From Bacillota bacterium (lineage in GTDB: Bacteria > Bacillota > Clostridia > Acetivibrionales > JANLFN01): DNA of 64,000 nt. The position numbers and the translations under genes were made by a program. This document shows positions 31,919-41,479 of this stretch, piece after piece. Where the stretch lies: contig JAEWTV010000112.1 in assembly GCA_023397675.1 (NCBI GenBank), positions 100,573 through 164,572 of the forward strand, read 5' to 3'. Numbering within the stretch: the first letter of the stretch is position 1; the number at the start of each line of letters is the position of its first letter. The notes below the pieces were generated by a model. That model did not search any database. It worked only from the letters and a program-made list of their open reading frames with translations, and was not told the DNA's origin.

Positions 31919-33595
31919 TTATACTCCCGAAGCAGTAATTACACCAATTGAAGGGTTTGTTATATAAATTTCCTTCTGATATTCCTTTTCAATGCCGAAC
32001 ACCATTTTAATTATATCATTGATATCGTCTACAGGAACCACACTTATATCCATATCATTGAAAAGTTCCTGCCAGTTTTCCCTTGGAATGAGAACCTTCC
32101 TGATACCTGCCAGAGCAGCTGCTTCCACTTTTGAAACCACTCCGCCTACAGGCTTGACCATTCCACGTATTGAGATTTCTCCTGTCATAGCAACACAGCT
32201 GCTTATAGGAATGTTTTTAATTGCCGAGTATATGGCGCAAGCTATTGCAGTACCTGCTGAGGGCCCATCAATGGGTATTCCTCCGGGGAAGTTAAGGTGA
32301 ATATCAAATTCCTTTGTATCCACACCCAAAATCCTGTTGAGGACAGTCAAAACATTATCGACGGATGATTTTGCAGAGCTTACCCTTTTAAGCTTCTGCC
32401 CTCTTCCATCAAGCTCTTCCTCTTCAACAATACCTGTTATCTTAATACTACCCTTTCCACTTGCAGACTTAACAGCCGATACTTCTATTTCCATTACCAT
32501 GCCTATACAATTGCCATAAACCGCAAGTCCGTTAATGCACCCAACCTGTTCTTCTTCTTTAATCTTTTTATCGTGCCGTGGACTGTAATGCCCGAATTCT
32601 ATAACCCATTCAACATCCTTGCGGGTTATCAACCCTCGCCCCTCAACCTGGGCAACACCTCCGGCAATCTGAATAATATTAACAGCGTCTCTGCCGTTCT
32701 GAGCATATCTGGATATAAGTTCTTCTACACCTTCTTCAATTCTAAAACCGCCTTTAATGGAGGCGTTTCTCGCTATTATGGCTATTTCATGCGTAAAAAG
32801 AGGACGGAAATATATTTCAACACATCTTGATCTAATGGCAGGGGGTATTTCATCCGCTGTACGGGTTGTAGCTCCAACAAGTCTAAAATCCGCAGGCAAC
32901 CCCTTTTGAAAGATTTCATGTATGTGCGAAGGAATATTACTGTCTTCAGAGCTGTAATAAGCGCTTTCAAGGAACACACGTCTGTCCTCCAAAACCTTAA
33001 GCAGCTTGTTTATTTGAACGGAATGCAATTCACCGATTTCATCTATAAACAGTATACCACCATGGGCCTTTGTCACCGCCCCGGCTTTAGGTTGGGGAAC
33101 TCCTGCTACACCGTATGCACCTGCACCCTGGTAAATGGGATCATGTACCGAACCTATGAGCGGATCAGCAATGCCCCTTTCATCATATCTCAGGGTGGTA
33201 GCATCAACTTCAACAAATTTGGCCTCTTTCCTGAAAGGAGAAAGAGGAATTTTCTTAGCTTCCTCCAGTATTACTCTGGCCGCTGCTGTTTTGCCTATAC
33301 CAGGAGGTCCATAGATAATTACGTGTTGCGGGTTGGGACCGCATAATGCCGCACGTAAAGCTTTAAGTCCCTGTTCCTGACCTATTATATCATTAAGTGT
33401 ACTTGGTCGAGTCTTTTCCGATAAGGGCTCAGTAAGCTTAATATCCCTCATGCGTCTAAGCTTTTCCAGTTCCTTTTTAGATTCCTTTTCAATAGCACTT
33501 TTATTCCCCTGATGGTTTTTTAAAAGAGTCAGAAAATAAACTCCAATTATAATTGAAAAGAAAAACTGTATTATGAAAAAAACATTGGTGAGCAT
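31919..33595 (-). CDS. lonB: ATP-dependent protease LonB
   Basis: A 558-residue membrane-bound Lon-type protease. A hydrophobic N-terminal segment (VFFIIQFFFSIIIGVYFLTL) anchors it. The AAA+ domain has Walker A GPPGIGKTAAA and Walker B GGILFIDEIGEL; the C-terminal protease domain has the catalytic Ser in DGPSAGTAIA and Lys in VVSKVEAAALAG. LonB acts in forespore development in Bacillus. The start is the ATG at 33595, just after TAGGAGG; in-frame upstream codons lie ahead of that site. It follows clpX, completing the usual tig-clpP-clpX-lonB order, although a terminator (33735-33760) separates it. Confidence 0.95.
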   Translation of the reverse strand: MLTNVFFIIQFFFSIIIGVYFLTLLKNHQGNKSAIEKESKKELEKLRRMRDIKLTEPLSEKTRPSTLNDIIGQEQGLKALRAALCGPNPQHVIIYGPPGIGKTAAARVILEEAKKIPLSPFRKEAKFVEVDATTLRYDERGIADPLIGSVHDPIYQGAGAYGVAGVPQPKAGAVTKAHGGILFIDEIGELHSVQINKLLKVLEDRRVFLESAYYSSEDSNIPSHIHEIFQKGLPADFRLVGATTRTADEIPPAIRSRCVEIYFRPLFTHEIAIIARNASIKGGFRIEEGVEELISRYAQNGRDAVNIIQIAGGVAQVEGRGLITRKDVEWVIEFGHYSPRHDKKIKEEEQVGCINGLAVYGNCIGMVMEIEVSAVKSASGKGSIKITGIVEEEELDGRGQKLKRVSSAKSSVDNVLTVLNRILGVDTKEFDIHLNFPGGIPIDGPSAGTAIACAIYSAIKNIPISSCVAMTGEISIRGMVKPVGGVVSKVEAAALAGIRKVLIPRENWQELFNDMDISVVPVDDINDIIKMVFGIEKEYQKEIYITNPSIGVITASGV

Positions 33596-33734
33596 TTCTT
33601 TTCCTCCTATACATAAGTTAGCCAATATTAACACTCTATTGTAATATTATTTGCTGCGAATTTTATTTTATCCTTATATATAAAGAAGGAACATCTTGTA
33701 AAATGTGGCAATAACAAATGTCAAAATTGCAAGT

Positions 33735-33760
33735 AAAAAAGGAAGCATATATATGCTTCC
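33735..33760 (-). terminator. Rho-independent terminator after clpX
   Basis: Minus-strand stem GGAAGCATAT / ATATGCTTCC (near-perfect palindrome) followed by TTTTTT, about 20 nt beyond the clpX stop. Confidence 0.9.
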
Positions 33761-33779
33761 TTTAAAGGCCTAACTATGT

Positions 33780-35072
33780 TTAAGAAACGGATTCCCGTTT
33801 AACTCTTGCCTTTTTTACAGGCTTTTTTATTGATTTCTTGTTTTCATTAAAAACAAGCTCTGGGACGTCACCTTTGGTGACAGACTCCTTACTTATAAGG
33901 CATTTCTCAACGTTTGCCTGCGACGGAATATCAAACATGACCTCCATCATAGTTTCTTCAAGAATAGCCCTCAAACCTCTGGCACCTGTATTTCTCTCAA
34001 TAGCCTTTTCAGCTATCGCACTAAGCGCCTCTTCATTGAACTCAAGCAGAACATCGTCAAGCTCGAATAGCTTCTGATACTGCTTTACAAGTGCATTTTT
34101 GGGCTCTGTAAGTATTTGTATCAAAGCTTGCCTGTCAAGTGAATGGAGCGTTACAATAATAGGAAGTCTTCCGACAAATTCAGGTATAAGTCCGAACTTT
34201 AAAAGGTCCTGGGGCAATATGTTTTTAAGTATATCCCCAACATCCCTTTCCTTTGGACTTTCTATCTTTGCTCCAAAGCCCATTGCCTTCTTGCCTATCC
34301 TGTTCTGGATAATCTTGTCGATACCGTCAAAAGCACCACCACAGATAAATAATATGTTTGTAGTATCTATCTGTATAAATTCCTGGTGAGGATGCTTTCT
34401 TCCTCCCTGAGGAGGTACAGAAGCGACTGTTCCTTCGAGGATCTTAAGAAGTGCCTGCTGTACACCTTCTCCGCTTACATCTCTTGTTATTGAAGGGTTT
34501 TCAGACTTACGGGCAATCTTATCAACTTCATCGATATAAATAATACCCTTTTCAGCTTTTTCTATGTCATAATCTGCAGCCTGAATAAGCTTTAAAAGTA
34601 TATTTTCAACATCTTCGCCAACATAACCTGCTTCAGTAAGAGAGGTTGCGTCAGCAATTGCGAAAGGCACGTTAAGAATCTTAGCTAATGTCTGAGCCAA
34701 CAGTGTCTTACCTGAACCAGTAGGCCCAAGCATAACTATATTGCTTTTCTGGAGTTCAATATCGTTAACCTTTACATCAGAATTAATTCTCTTATAATGA
34801 TTGTAGACAGCAACTGCAAGGGTCTTTTTTGCAGCTTCCTGACCTATTACGTATTGGTCCAGTATTTCCTTGATTTCCTTTGGCTTGGGAATATCATTAA
34901 GCTCGGTATCTGCTTTTGCTTCCTCAAACTCTTCTTCAATTATTTCGGAACATAGCTCAATACACTCGTCACAGATATATACCCCAGGTCCTGCAACCAA
35001 TCTTTTGACCTGTTCCTGTGTCTTGCCGCAAAAAGAACATTTCAATTGCTTCTTCTCATCATATCTGGACAT
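33780..35072 (-). CDS. clpX: ClpXP protease ATPase subunit ClpX
   Basis: A 430-residue unfoldase. The N-terminal zinc-binding domain is intact: KCSFCGKTQEQV and YICDECIELC give four Cys. The AAA+ domain has Walker A MLGPTGSGKTLLAQTLAK, Walker B GIIYIDEVDKIARK and the pore/adjacent segments GYVGEDVENI and GGAFDGIDKII. The IGF-type loop that docks on ClpP is represented by KKAMGFGAK. It delivers SsrA-tagged substrates to ClpP; the tmRNA in this window makes an LAA-ended tag. Stop is 20 nt ahead of a terminator; clpP starts upstream at 35675. Confidence 0.97.
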   Translation of the reverse strand: MSRYDEKKQLKCSFCGKTQEQVKRLVAGPGVYICDECIELCSEIIEEEFEEAKADTELNDIPKPKEIKEILDQYVIGQEAAKKTLAVAVYNHYKRINSDVKVNDIELQKSNIVMLGPTGSGKTLLAQTLAKILNVPFAIADATSLTEAGYVGEDVENILLKLIQAADYDIEKAEKGIIYIDEVDKIARKSENPSITRDVSGEGVQQALLKILEGTVASVPPQGGRKHPHQEFIQIDTTNILFICGGAFDGIDKIIQNRIGKKAMGFGAKIESPKERDVGDILKNILPQDLLKFGLIPEFVGRLPIIVTLHSLDRQALIQILTEPKNALVKQYQKLFELDDVLLEFNEEALSAIAEKAIERNTGARGLRAILEETMMEVMFDIPSQANVEKCLISKESVTKGDVPELVFNENKKSIKKPVKKARVKRESVS

Positions 35073-35084
35073 TCAAACACCTCG

Positions 35085-35675
35085 TTAACTTCTTCTTGTC
35101 ATAATCTCATCAACAAGGCCATAAGCCTTTGCTTCCTCGGCTGACATGAAGAAATCTCTTTCCATATCCTTTTCTATCTTTTCAAGAGGTTGACCTGTTT
35201 TTTCACTGTAAATCGCATTTAATTTCTGTTTGGTTTTTATCAGCCATTCAGCGCGGATTTTTACATCAGTTATTTGTCCGCTTATTCCGCCGGTCCATGG
35301 CTGATGTATCATTACTTCACTGTTTGGAAGTGCAAAACGCTTTCCTTTTGCACCTGCAGCAAGAAGAAATGAACCCATACTTGCTGCCATACCTATACAT
35401 ATTGTAGATACATCACATTTAACATACTGCATTGTATCAAAAATCGCAAAACCTGAAGTTATTGATCCGCCAGGGCTGTTGATATATAACAGGATGTCCT
35501 TGTCAGGATCCTCAGCTTCAAGAAAAAGCATCTGTGCTACTACCAGGCTGGCTGTAACATCATTTACCTCATCACTGAGAAGAATTATTCTATCCTTTAA
35601 CAATCTGGAAAAGATATCATATGACCGTTCTCCACGGTTGGTTTGTTCAACGACTACCGGAACCAAGCTGCTCAT
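35085..35675 (-). CDS. clpP: ClpP protease subunit
   Basis: A 196-residue serine protease. The catalytic Ser is in MAASMGSFLL (Ser99), His in VMIHQPWTGG (His124), and Asp lies downstream in the ERDFFMSAEEA region. The start is the ATG at 35675, which has GGGAGG upstream; a longer open frame exists but contains the ribosome binding site. ClpP forms the tetradecameric chamber that works with ClpX, encoded 12 nt downstream. The tight spacing says the two are co-transcribed. No CtsR-type heptad repeats were found by eye upstream. Confidence 0.97.
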   Translation of the reverse strand: MSSLVPVVVEQTNRGERSYDIFSRLLKDRIILLSDEVNDVTASLVVAQMLFLEAEDPDKDILLYINSPGGSITSGFAIFDTMQYVKCDVSTICIGMAASMGSFLLAAGAKGKRFALPNSEVMIHQPWTGGISGQITDVKIRAEWLIKTKQKLNAIYSEKTGQPLEKIEKDMERDFFMSAEEAKAYGLVDEIMTRRS

Positions 35676-35812
35676 TTTACCTTTACCTCCCTTTTCGAGT
35701 AGCATCTCAATTATTCTTGCCCAATTATAGTGCTAATTAAACAAAGTAATTTAGATAATCTCGTAAGTTAATCCTCAAAACCTGCTTTTCTGGTATTTAA
35801 AATTTAAAAGAA

Positions 35813-37102
35813 TTATTCAACAAACTTAGTGTTTTCAACAAGGAAATCAATTGTCTTTTTCATCTTGTTGCTTTCCTTAATATATTCTATATCGTCTTCA
35901 CTCAAATGTTTCTTAAATTCTTCGGCATTCTGCTTATAATTTTCAGCCATGGTTATTATCTCGTTTTCAACATCTTCTTCTGTTACTTCAATGCTTTCAG
36001 CCTGTGCTATCTTCTCGAGAACCAGCTGTGTTTTTACTTCATCTTCAGCTCTCTTGCCAAACTGACCTCTGAAGCTATTATAATCCATACCCATAATTTC
36101 AAGGTATTTGTTAACATCAAGTCCCTGATACTGAATTCTCATTTCGAAATCTCTTACGAGATCATCTATTCTCTTTGAAACCATAACTTCAGGGATATCC
36201 ACCGAAGCATTCTCTACGGCTTTACCAATAGCGCTGTCTTCATTTTTGTGTTCAGCCTGATGTTCTGCTTCATGAACCATTTTATTTTTAAGATCTTCCT
36301 TATATGCTTCCAAAGTATCAAATTCACTAACATCTTTAGCAAATTCATCATCTATTGCGGGAATATCCTTAACTTTTATTTCCTTTACAGTTACTTTAAA
36401 AGTAGCAGCTTTTCCTGAAAGTTCTTCACTGTGGTATTCTTCAGGGAATGTAACCTTGACTTCCACTTCTTCCCCTAACTTTGCTCCAACCAACTGGTCT
36501 TCAAAGCCGGGTATAAATTGTCCAGAACCTATTGTAAGGCTGTAATCGGTTCCTTTTCCGCCTTCAAATGCTACTCCGTCAACGAAGCCTTCGAAATCAA
36601 TTGTTGTCATGTCATCCTTTTGTACAGGCCTGTCCTCAACGGATACAAGTCTGGCATTCTTTTCAGCTGCCTTCTTTATCTCATTGTCTACATCTTCATC
36701 AGTAACATTTGCTACTGTTTTCTTTATTTCAAGACCTTTGTACTCTCCGAGAGTAACTTCAGGCTTAACAGTAACTTTTGCAGTAAATATAAGGTTTTCG
36801 CCGCTTCCAATTTGCTTTATGTCCAATTCAGGTCTTTCTACAGGATGTAAATCATTTTGCTCAACTGCTTCGTCATATGCTTCAGCACAAACAATGTTTA
36901 TAGCATCTTCATATAGAACCTGCTCACCATAATATCTTTCAACTACACTTCTTGGAGCTTTGCCTCTTCTGAAGCCAGGCACATTAAATTTCTTTGCATT
37001 TTTTATAAAAGATTCCTTCATGCCTTCTTCAAATTTCGCTGCATCAACTTCTATCTCGAGTTGTACAACATTCTTTTCAACATTCTCAACTTTCACGTTC
37101 AT
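35813..37102 (-). CDS. tig: Trigger factor
   Basis: A 429-residue ribosome-associated chaperone with peptidyl-prolyl isomerase activity. The ribosome-docking loop VPGFRRGKAPRSVVERYYG is at residues 40-58. The FKBP domain runs from about 150 (DDMTTIDFEGFVDGVAFEGG, IGSGQFIPGFEDQLVGAK) to 245, and the C-terminal arm (residues 255-429) is helical with many Glu and Lys. AGGAGG precedes the ATG. It lies upstream of clpP and clpX in the conserved order, 137 nt from clpP. Confidence 0.97.
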   Translation of the reverse strand: MNVKVENVEKNVVQLEIEVDAAKFEEGMKESFIKNAKKFNVPGFRRGKAPRSVVERYYGEQVLYEDAINIVCAEAYDEAVEQNDLHPVERPELDIKQIGSGENLIFTAKVTVKPEVTLGEYKGLEIKKTVANVTDEDVDNEIKKAAEKNARLVSVEDRPVQKDDMTTIDFEGFVDGVAFEGGKGTDYSLTIGSGQFIPGFEDQLVGAKLGEEVEVKVTFPEEYHSEELSGKAATFKVTVKEIKVKDIPAIDDEFAKDVSEFDTLEAYKEDLKNKMVHEAEHQAEHKNEDSAIGKAVENASVDIPEVMVSKRIDDLVRDFEMRIQYQGLDVNKYLEIMGMDYNSFRGQFGKRAEDEVKTQLVLEKIAQAESIEVTEEDVENEIITMAENYKQNAEEFKKHLSEDDIEYIKESNKMKKTIDFLVENTKFVE

Positions 37103-37155
37103 TTTTTGTATTTCCTCCTGATAATTAGTTAAAAATATAATTTTTTCTATATTCT

Positions 37156-37188
37156 ATAGTGTGCTTTCACACTATGCAATTATCCACA
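37156..37188. promoter_or_regulatory. Inverted repeat and DnaA-box-like site upstream of tig
   Basis: ATAGTGTG CTTT CACACTAT (37156-37175) is a perfect 8-bp stem, and TTATCCACA (37180-37188) follows. No T-tract, so it is not an obvious terminator. It is about 55 nt ahead of the tig start and may be an operator or leader hairpin. Confidence 0.35.
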
Positions 37189-37309
37189 AAGCCTTGTTTC
37201 ACTGTGGTTTTAGGGTTATATGCAAAAGTTGGGTACACTATTTCTAATTTAACCTGTATATTATAACATACAACCATGTGAATTCCAACAAAAAGGCTCA
37301 AAAAAACAC

Positions 37310-38020
37310 TTATTTTCCATTGCAAAGTTTTAATGGTCTGAAGTCAAGATAATCGGCAGCAACACATTTGAAATCTATTCCATCAATTATCCCTGTAACG
37401 GCGTTCCTGTGGCCCTCTCCATGCAGATGCCCATAAATACACGTATTCACGCCATAAGTCTTCATAATATCAACAAATTCCGAAGTCTCCCGCTTTGAAT
37501 TAAAAGGAGGATAATGCATCGCAACTATTATATTGCCAAAATTGCCTTTAGTTGAATCATTTAGGGAAATTTCCAGCCTTTTAAGTTCTCTCGTATATAT
37601 TTTTCTGTCCTCGCTACTAAATTCATCATCGCCAGGCAGTTTCCAGCCTCTTGTTCCGCAAACTACCGTATTCTCTATATTATAGCTGTTATTATGCATA
37701 AAACTGATAGTTGAAAACCCATTTTGAGCTATAAAAGCCTCAAGCTTGGTAAGAGTAGTCCACCAGTAATCATGGTTGCCCTTGGATATGATTTTTCTTC
37801 CGGGAAGGCTTTCAATATAGCTGAAATCTTCAAACGCCTGCTCAAGATAAGTTGCCCATGAAATATCACCGGGAATTATCACACAGTCCTGTTCTGAAAC
37901 TTCCTCAGTCCAGTATTTTTTTATTTTTTCCATGTACCCGCCCCACCTGGCACCAAAGACATCCATGGGTTTGTCTATGCTTAACGCCAGATGCAGGTCG
38001 GAAATTGCGTAAATGGACAT
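37310..38020 (-). CDS. Metallophosphoesterase (calcineurin-like)
   Basis: A 236-residue cytosolic phosphoesterase. The five metal motifs are visible: AISDLHLALS, IIPGDISWATYLEQA, SKGNHDYWWTT, IIVAMHYPPF and CIYGHLHGEGHR. The TxxxxDYWW and GHLHG patterns place it with the YkuE/DR1281-like bacterial group that hydrolyses phosphodiesters or phosphomonoesters; the substrate is unknown. AAGGAG precedes the ATG. It follows uvrC on the same strand by about 120 nt. Confidence 0.9.
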   Translation of the reverse strand: MSIYAISDLHLALSIDKPMDVFGARWGGYMEKIKKYWTEEVSEQDCVIIPGDISWATYLEQAFEDFSYIESLPGRKIISKGNHDYWWTTLTKLEAFIAQNGFSTISFMHNNSYNIENTVVCGTRGWKLPGDDEFSSEDRKIYTRELKRLEISLNDSTKGNFGNIIVAMHYPPFNSKRETSEFVDIMKTYGVNTCIYGHLHGEGHRNAVTGIIDGIDFKCVAADYLDFRPLKLCNGK

Positions 38021-38139
38021 TTACTGCTCCTTAAAACTTAATTTATTTATGATTGTGGATTATCTTACTTAAAGGACATATGTGTAACTCGGAACATCCG
38101 TTCTTGAAGTCAAATTAACCCACAATATATACTTCATTA

Positions 38140-39984
38140 CTAATTACGTAGATAATCATAAATTGTCTTTGCAAGCTGCTCATTTATTCCGTCCACCGCA
38201 GTCAGGTCATCAATTCCTGCCGACTTTATACGGTTTAAGCCTCCAAAATGCTTTATCAGAGCCTTTTTCTTTTTTGGTCCAACCCCAGGTATTTCGTCAA
38301 GCACCGACCTGGTATACCTTTTTTCCCTTAGTTTTTTGTTATACTGCAACGCAAACCTATGAGCTTCATCCTGAATAGATGTTACAAATCTTAAAACCGG
38401 AAGATTGTTTGACAGAACTATCTCCCTGCTGTCGGATATCAGTCCCCTTGTTCTATGGAAGTCGTCCTTAACCATCCCAAAAACAGGTATATTTACTAAA
38501 AGGTTTTGCAATATTGGTTTAACAGAATTAACATGTCCAAGGCCGCCATCCAGCAGTATTATATCAGGCATTACAGAAAATTTGGTCTCTGAAGAATCGC
38601 TTTCTGTCTGCTCCTTTTCTGCATGCTTGAACCTTCTGTATATTACTTCCTGCATGCTCGCATAATCATCCTGATTGTTTGACTTGATTTTAAACTTCCG
38701 ATATTCCTTTTTTGCCGGAAGCCCATCTTCAAATACAATCATGGAAGCAACAATTTCAGTTGTGCCAGTGTTTGATATATCATATGCTTCAATACGCTTT
38801 GGCAGGCTTTCAAGGCCCAGCACCTCAGCAAGTCCTGATAGCCCTTCCTTAACTGAAGCTTCGGCAGCATTTTCATTTTCCTCAAAGTGCTTGAGCGAAA
38901 TAACCGCATTTTGTCGCACCATTTCCACAAGACTCTTCTTTTCTCCCCTTTTGGGAACTAAAAGATGAACCCTTGAACCCCTCTTTTCACTAAGCCATTT
39001 TTCAAGGATTTCAACCTCGTCGAGTTCATCAGGTATTAGTATTTCGGATGGAATAAAATCTCTGGAGCCGTAAAACTGCTTTAAAAAGGATGCTTCAAGC
39101 TCCTTTTCCTCAGTATCGGCTTCACCGGCAAAGATAAAATGCTCCCTTCCGATAACCTTTCCGCCCCTTACGAAGAAAACCTGAATACAGGCATCAGTCT
39201 GCCCTTTTACCAATGCAATAATATCCTGGTCATCAGAAGTCGTAGAAACCACCTTTTGCTCTTCGGCAAGGTGCTTAAGGCTGTTGATCTTGTTTCTTAA
39301 CGCTGCTGCCTTTTCAAACTCCATATTTTCAGCAGCATCCTTCATTTGCTTTTCAAGCCTTGAGACCACTTCCTCCTGACGGCCTCCAAGGAAAAGACAA
39401 ATATCCTTCATAACTGACCTGTAAGCTTCGTTGTTCACTCCGCCCTGACAAGGACCCAGACATTGTGAAATATGATAATTGAGGCAGGGCCTTTCCTTCC
39501 CTATATCCCTTGGAAGTATCCTGTTACAGGTCTTTAATGGGAAGGTCTTCTTTATAAGGCCTATTGTTTCTTTTATAGCCGTTGCACTAGAATAAGGGCC
39601 GAAATATTTTGCACCATCTTTTTCGACTCTTCTTGTCATAAATATTCTGGGGTATTCTTCATTAAGTGTAACCTTAATATAGGGGTAAGTTTTATCATCC
39701 TTTAAGAGAATGTTATACCTTGGTTTGTGTGTCTTTATAAGGTTACATTCAAGGATGAGTGCTTCAAGCTCCGAATTGGTAACAATATATTCAAATTCGC
39801 TTATTTTTGATACCATTGCCCTTACTTTTGCATTCATATTCGAAGAAGCCTGAAAATATTGCCGTACCCTGTTTTTAAGAATAACAGCCTTACCCACATA
39901 AATTATGGTCTTATTTTCATCCTTCATAATATAAACGCCCGGTTTATCGGGCAGTTTTTTTAATTCCTCATTAATATTGAACAT
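38140..39984 (-). CDS. uvrC: UvrABC excinuclease subunit C
   Basis: A 614-residue nuclease of nucleotide-excision repair. The N-terminal GIY-YIG domain shows KPGVYIMKDENKTIIYVGKA and LKNRVRQYFQ and makes the 3' incision. A UVR motif (AAENMEFEKAAALRNKIN) binds UvrB. The RNase-H-like endonuclease domain contains EAYDISNTGTTEIVASMIVF and PDIILLDGGLGHVN. The C-terminal helix-hairpin-helix DNA-binding repeats end with DEIPGVGPKKKKALIKHFG. Full length for the family. In related clostridia uvrC lies next to hprK, whiA and HPr genes; here a Crh-like gene is directly upstream, but no hprK is seen. Confidence 0.97.
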   Translation of the reverse strand: MFNINEELKKLPDKPGVYIMKDENKTIIYVGKAVILKNRVRQYFQASSNMNAKVRAMVSKISEFEYIVTNSELEALILECNLIKTHKPRYNILLKDDKTYPYIKVTLNEEYPRIFMTRRVEKDGAKYFGPYSSATAIKETIGLIKKTFPLKTCNRILPRDIGKERPCLNYHISQCLGPCQGGVNNEAYRSVMKDICLFLGGRQEEVVSRLEKQMKDAAENMEFEKAAALRNKINSLKHLAEEQKVVSTTSDDQDIIALVKGQTDACIQVFFVRGGKVIGREHFIFAGEADTEEKELEASFLKQFYGSRDFIPSEILIPDELDEVEILEKWLSEKRGSRVHLLVPKRGEKKSLVEMVRQNAVISLKHFEENENAAEASVKEGLSGLAEVLGLESLPKRIEAYDISNTGTTEIVASMIVFEDGLPAKKEYRKFKIKSNNQDDYASMQEVIYRRFKHAEKEQTESDSSETKFSVMPDIILLDGGLGHVNSVKPILQNLLVNIPVFGMVKDDFHRTRGLISDSREIVLSNNLPVLRFVTSIQDEAHRFALQYNKKLREKRYTRSVLDEIPGVGPKKKKALIKHFGGLNRIKSAGIDDLTAVDGINEQLAKTIYDYLRN

Positions 39985-40075
39985 ATTTTCTATCAGTTCT
40001 TTTCCATTATTGTTTTTCCATTGGTTAATATGTCTTGAAATAGGCCTTCACAGAAGTTTTTATGTAAAGCTAAAA

Positions 40076-40333
40076 TTATGCTTGAGCCATTAAATAATTG
40101 CAAAGATCCTGTACAGCCTGCTCTTCATCCTCACCATCGGCAATAATTGTTATACGCTGTCCGTTTGCCAGACCGAGTGACATCAAGCCTAAAAGACTTT
40201 TTCCGTTAGCCTTTCTTTCCCCTTTTTCGACCCATACACTGGATTTAAACTTGGATGCCTTTTGTATGAACAGAGTGGCAGGCTTTGCTTCGAAACCATT
40301 TTCTGCATTGATAATCAATTCTTTTACTATCAT
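40076..40333 (-). CDS. Crh-like HPr-family protein without the catalytic His
   Basis: An 85-residue HPr-fold protein. In the phosphorylation loop NGFEAKPATLFIQKA, position 15 is Glu instead of the His that PTS enzyme I phosphorylates, and the Arg17 equivalent is Lys. The regulatory Ser46 loop (NGKSLLGLMSLGL) is complete. That is the combination seen in Crh, which has Gln15 in Bacillus: such a protein cannot carry phosphate for sugar transport but can be Ser-phosphorylated by HPr kinase and bind CcpA for catabolite repression. HPr kinase and CcpA genes are not in this window. A weak GGAGG precedes the ATG. Confidence 0.85.
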   Translation of the reverse strand: MIVKELIINAENGFEAKPATLFIQKASKFKSSVWVEKGERKANGKSLLGLMSLGLANGQRITIIADGEDEEQAVQDLCNYLMAQA

Positions 40334-40477
40334 TATTATCCTCCTATTAATACCTTTGTTATCTTATACACAATTGATTAATTTACGTATATAAACAGTT
40401 ATATATAATTTTATATTAAATGTTATTATAACAGAAGTATGGAATAAAATAAATATCTACCTTCATTCACATTCTGC

Positions 40478-40500
40478 AAATGCTTGTATATCAAGCATTT
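40478..40500. terminator. Hairpin after the VanW-type gene
   Basis: Stem AAATGCTTG / CAAGCATTT, 5-nt loop. It lies 40 nt beyond the minus-strand stop, but the T-run is on the plus side, so its function as a terminator is uncertain. Confidence 0.45.
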
Positions 40501-40542
40501 TTACCCACGGCGCTTTTAAAGCATAATTTTGCCAAAGGAAAA

Positions 40543-41391
40543 TCATGTCTTAATTCTATTTTCATAGATGCTTACAGTCAGTGATTCTTTCCCTACAAAA
40601 GTTTTTATCATAATGGGATAATCTCTTATATTCTTGAATTTGAAATCAATATTGACAGAGACGGTTGCATCCTGACCCTCGGGAACATATTTTACTGTTT
40701 TTGAGTGCATGTGCCTTTCTGTAACTTCCAGACCGGAATTTATTACAGCATTGTATAAAGTGCTTGCGAGCTGACAAATACCTCCACCTACTCCATATTT
40801 CTTTTTGGGTCCGTCTTGTGTATTAACAATTATAGGAGCTTCTTCATAACCTTTTGAAGTCGTTCTCCTACCTATAGCACTGTTCAATGAAAATTCCTGA
40901 CCCGGAACGACTATTTTATTGTTTATTTTTGAGGATGCTATCTTGATATTATTAGTTCTGGCCCAGCTTCTATCGAGCAGTTCGGTTGAATACGATGTCA
41001 GTTGGACTATATTCTGCTTTATTGACTGTACTGTAATTTTGGCATCTACCTTTTCTATAACAGGGTCGATTTTACTGTTTTCCTTTGCATTCAATGCTAA
41101 TTTCAGGGTCTTATCAATATTTACTTTTTTACCGGGTTTTTCTTCACTTATAATATTCCATCCTGCATCAAGCTTTGCATCCAAGGGTTGTGTATCTATA
41201 CGCCTTGCATAAGCCTCAAGCTTTACTCTTGCATCTTTTTCATTCATTCCGCCTATTTCCATATTGCTTATGCTTATTCCGTTTTTAATTTTGTTTTCTG
41301 TAATATATTTTATATAATCCTTGGAACTGCAGCCTGAGATTCCTGTTAGAAGAAATGTTACTGCAAAAACTACAACCAAATTCTTTTTCAT
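40543..41391 (-). CDS. VanW-domain lipoprotein
   Basis: A 282-residue protein with a lipoprotein signal: hydrophobic LVVVFAVTFLLTGIS followed by the lipobox ISGC. The N-terminal part (residues 35-130) is the usual preceding domain. The VanW domain (about 140-275) shows WARTNNIKIASSKINNKIVV, PGQEFSLNSAIGRRTT, GGGICQLASTLYNAV and HMHSKTVKYVPEGQDATV. VanW was first noted in a vancomycin-resistance cluster; it appears to be a cell-wall-associated protein, and its biochemical role is unresolved. No vanA-type resistance genes are nearby, so it is not evidence of resistance. Confidence 0.9.
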   Translation of the reverse strand: MKKNLVVVFAVTFLLTGISGCSSKDYIKYITENKIKNGISISNMEIGGMNEKDARVKLEAYARRIDTQPLDAKLDAGWNIISEEKPGKKVNIDKTLKLALNAKENSKIDPVIEKVDAKITVQSIKQNIVQLTSYSTELLDRSWARTNNIKIASSKINNKIVVPGQEFSLNSAIGRRTTSKGYEEAPIIVNTQDGPKKKYGVGGGICQLASTLYNAVINSGLEVTERHMHSKTVKYVPEGQDATVSVNIDFKFKNIRDYPIMIKTFVGKESLTVSIYENRIKT

Positions 41392-41435
41392 AATGTGTAC
41401 CCTCCGATAAAACCAGAAAATTAAACAATTCCAAA

Positions 41436-41458
41436 TAAAAAGGGGCTAGAAGCCCCTT
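41436..41458 (-). terminator. Rho-independent terminator after the DUF4190-type gene
   Basis: Minus-strand stem AAAGGGGCT / AGCCCCTTT followed by TTTATTT. Confidence 0.9.
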
Positions 41459-41479
41459 TATTCAGCCTATCAAGAAGGA

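Noticed and set aside
35676..35812. CtsR operator upstream of clpP
   Set aside because: No tandem GGTCAAA-type heptads could be found on either strand.
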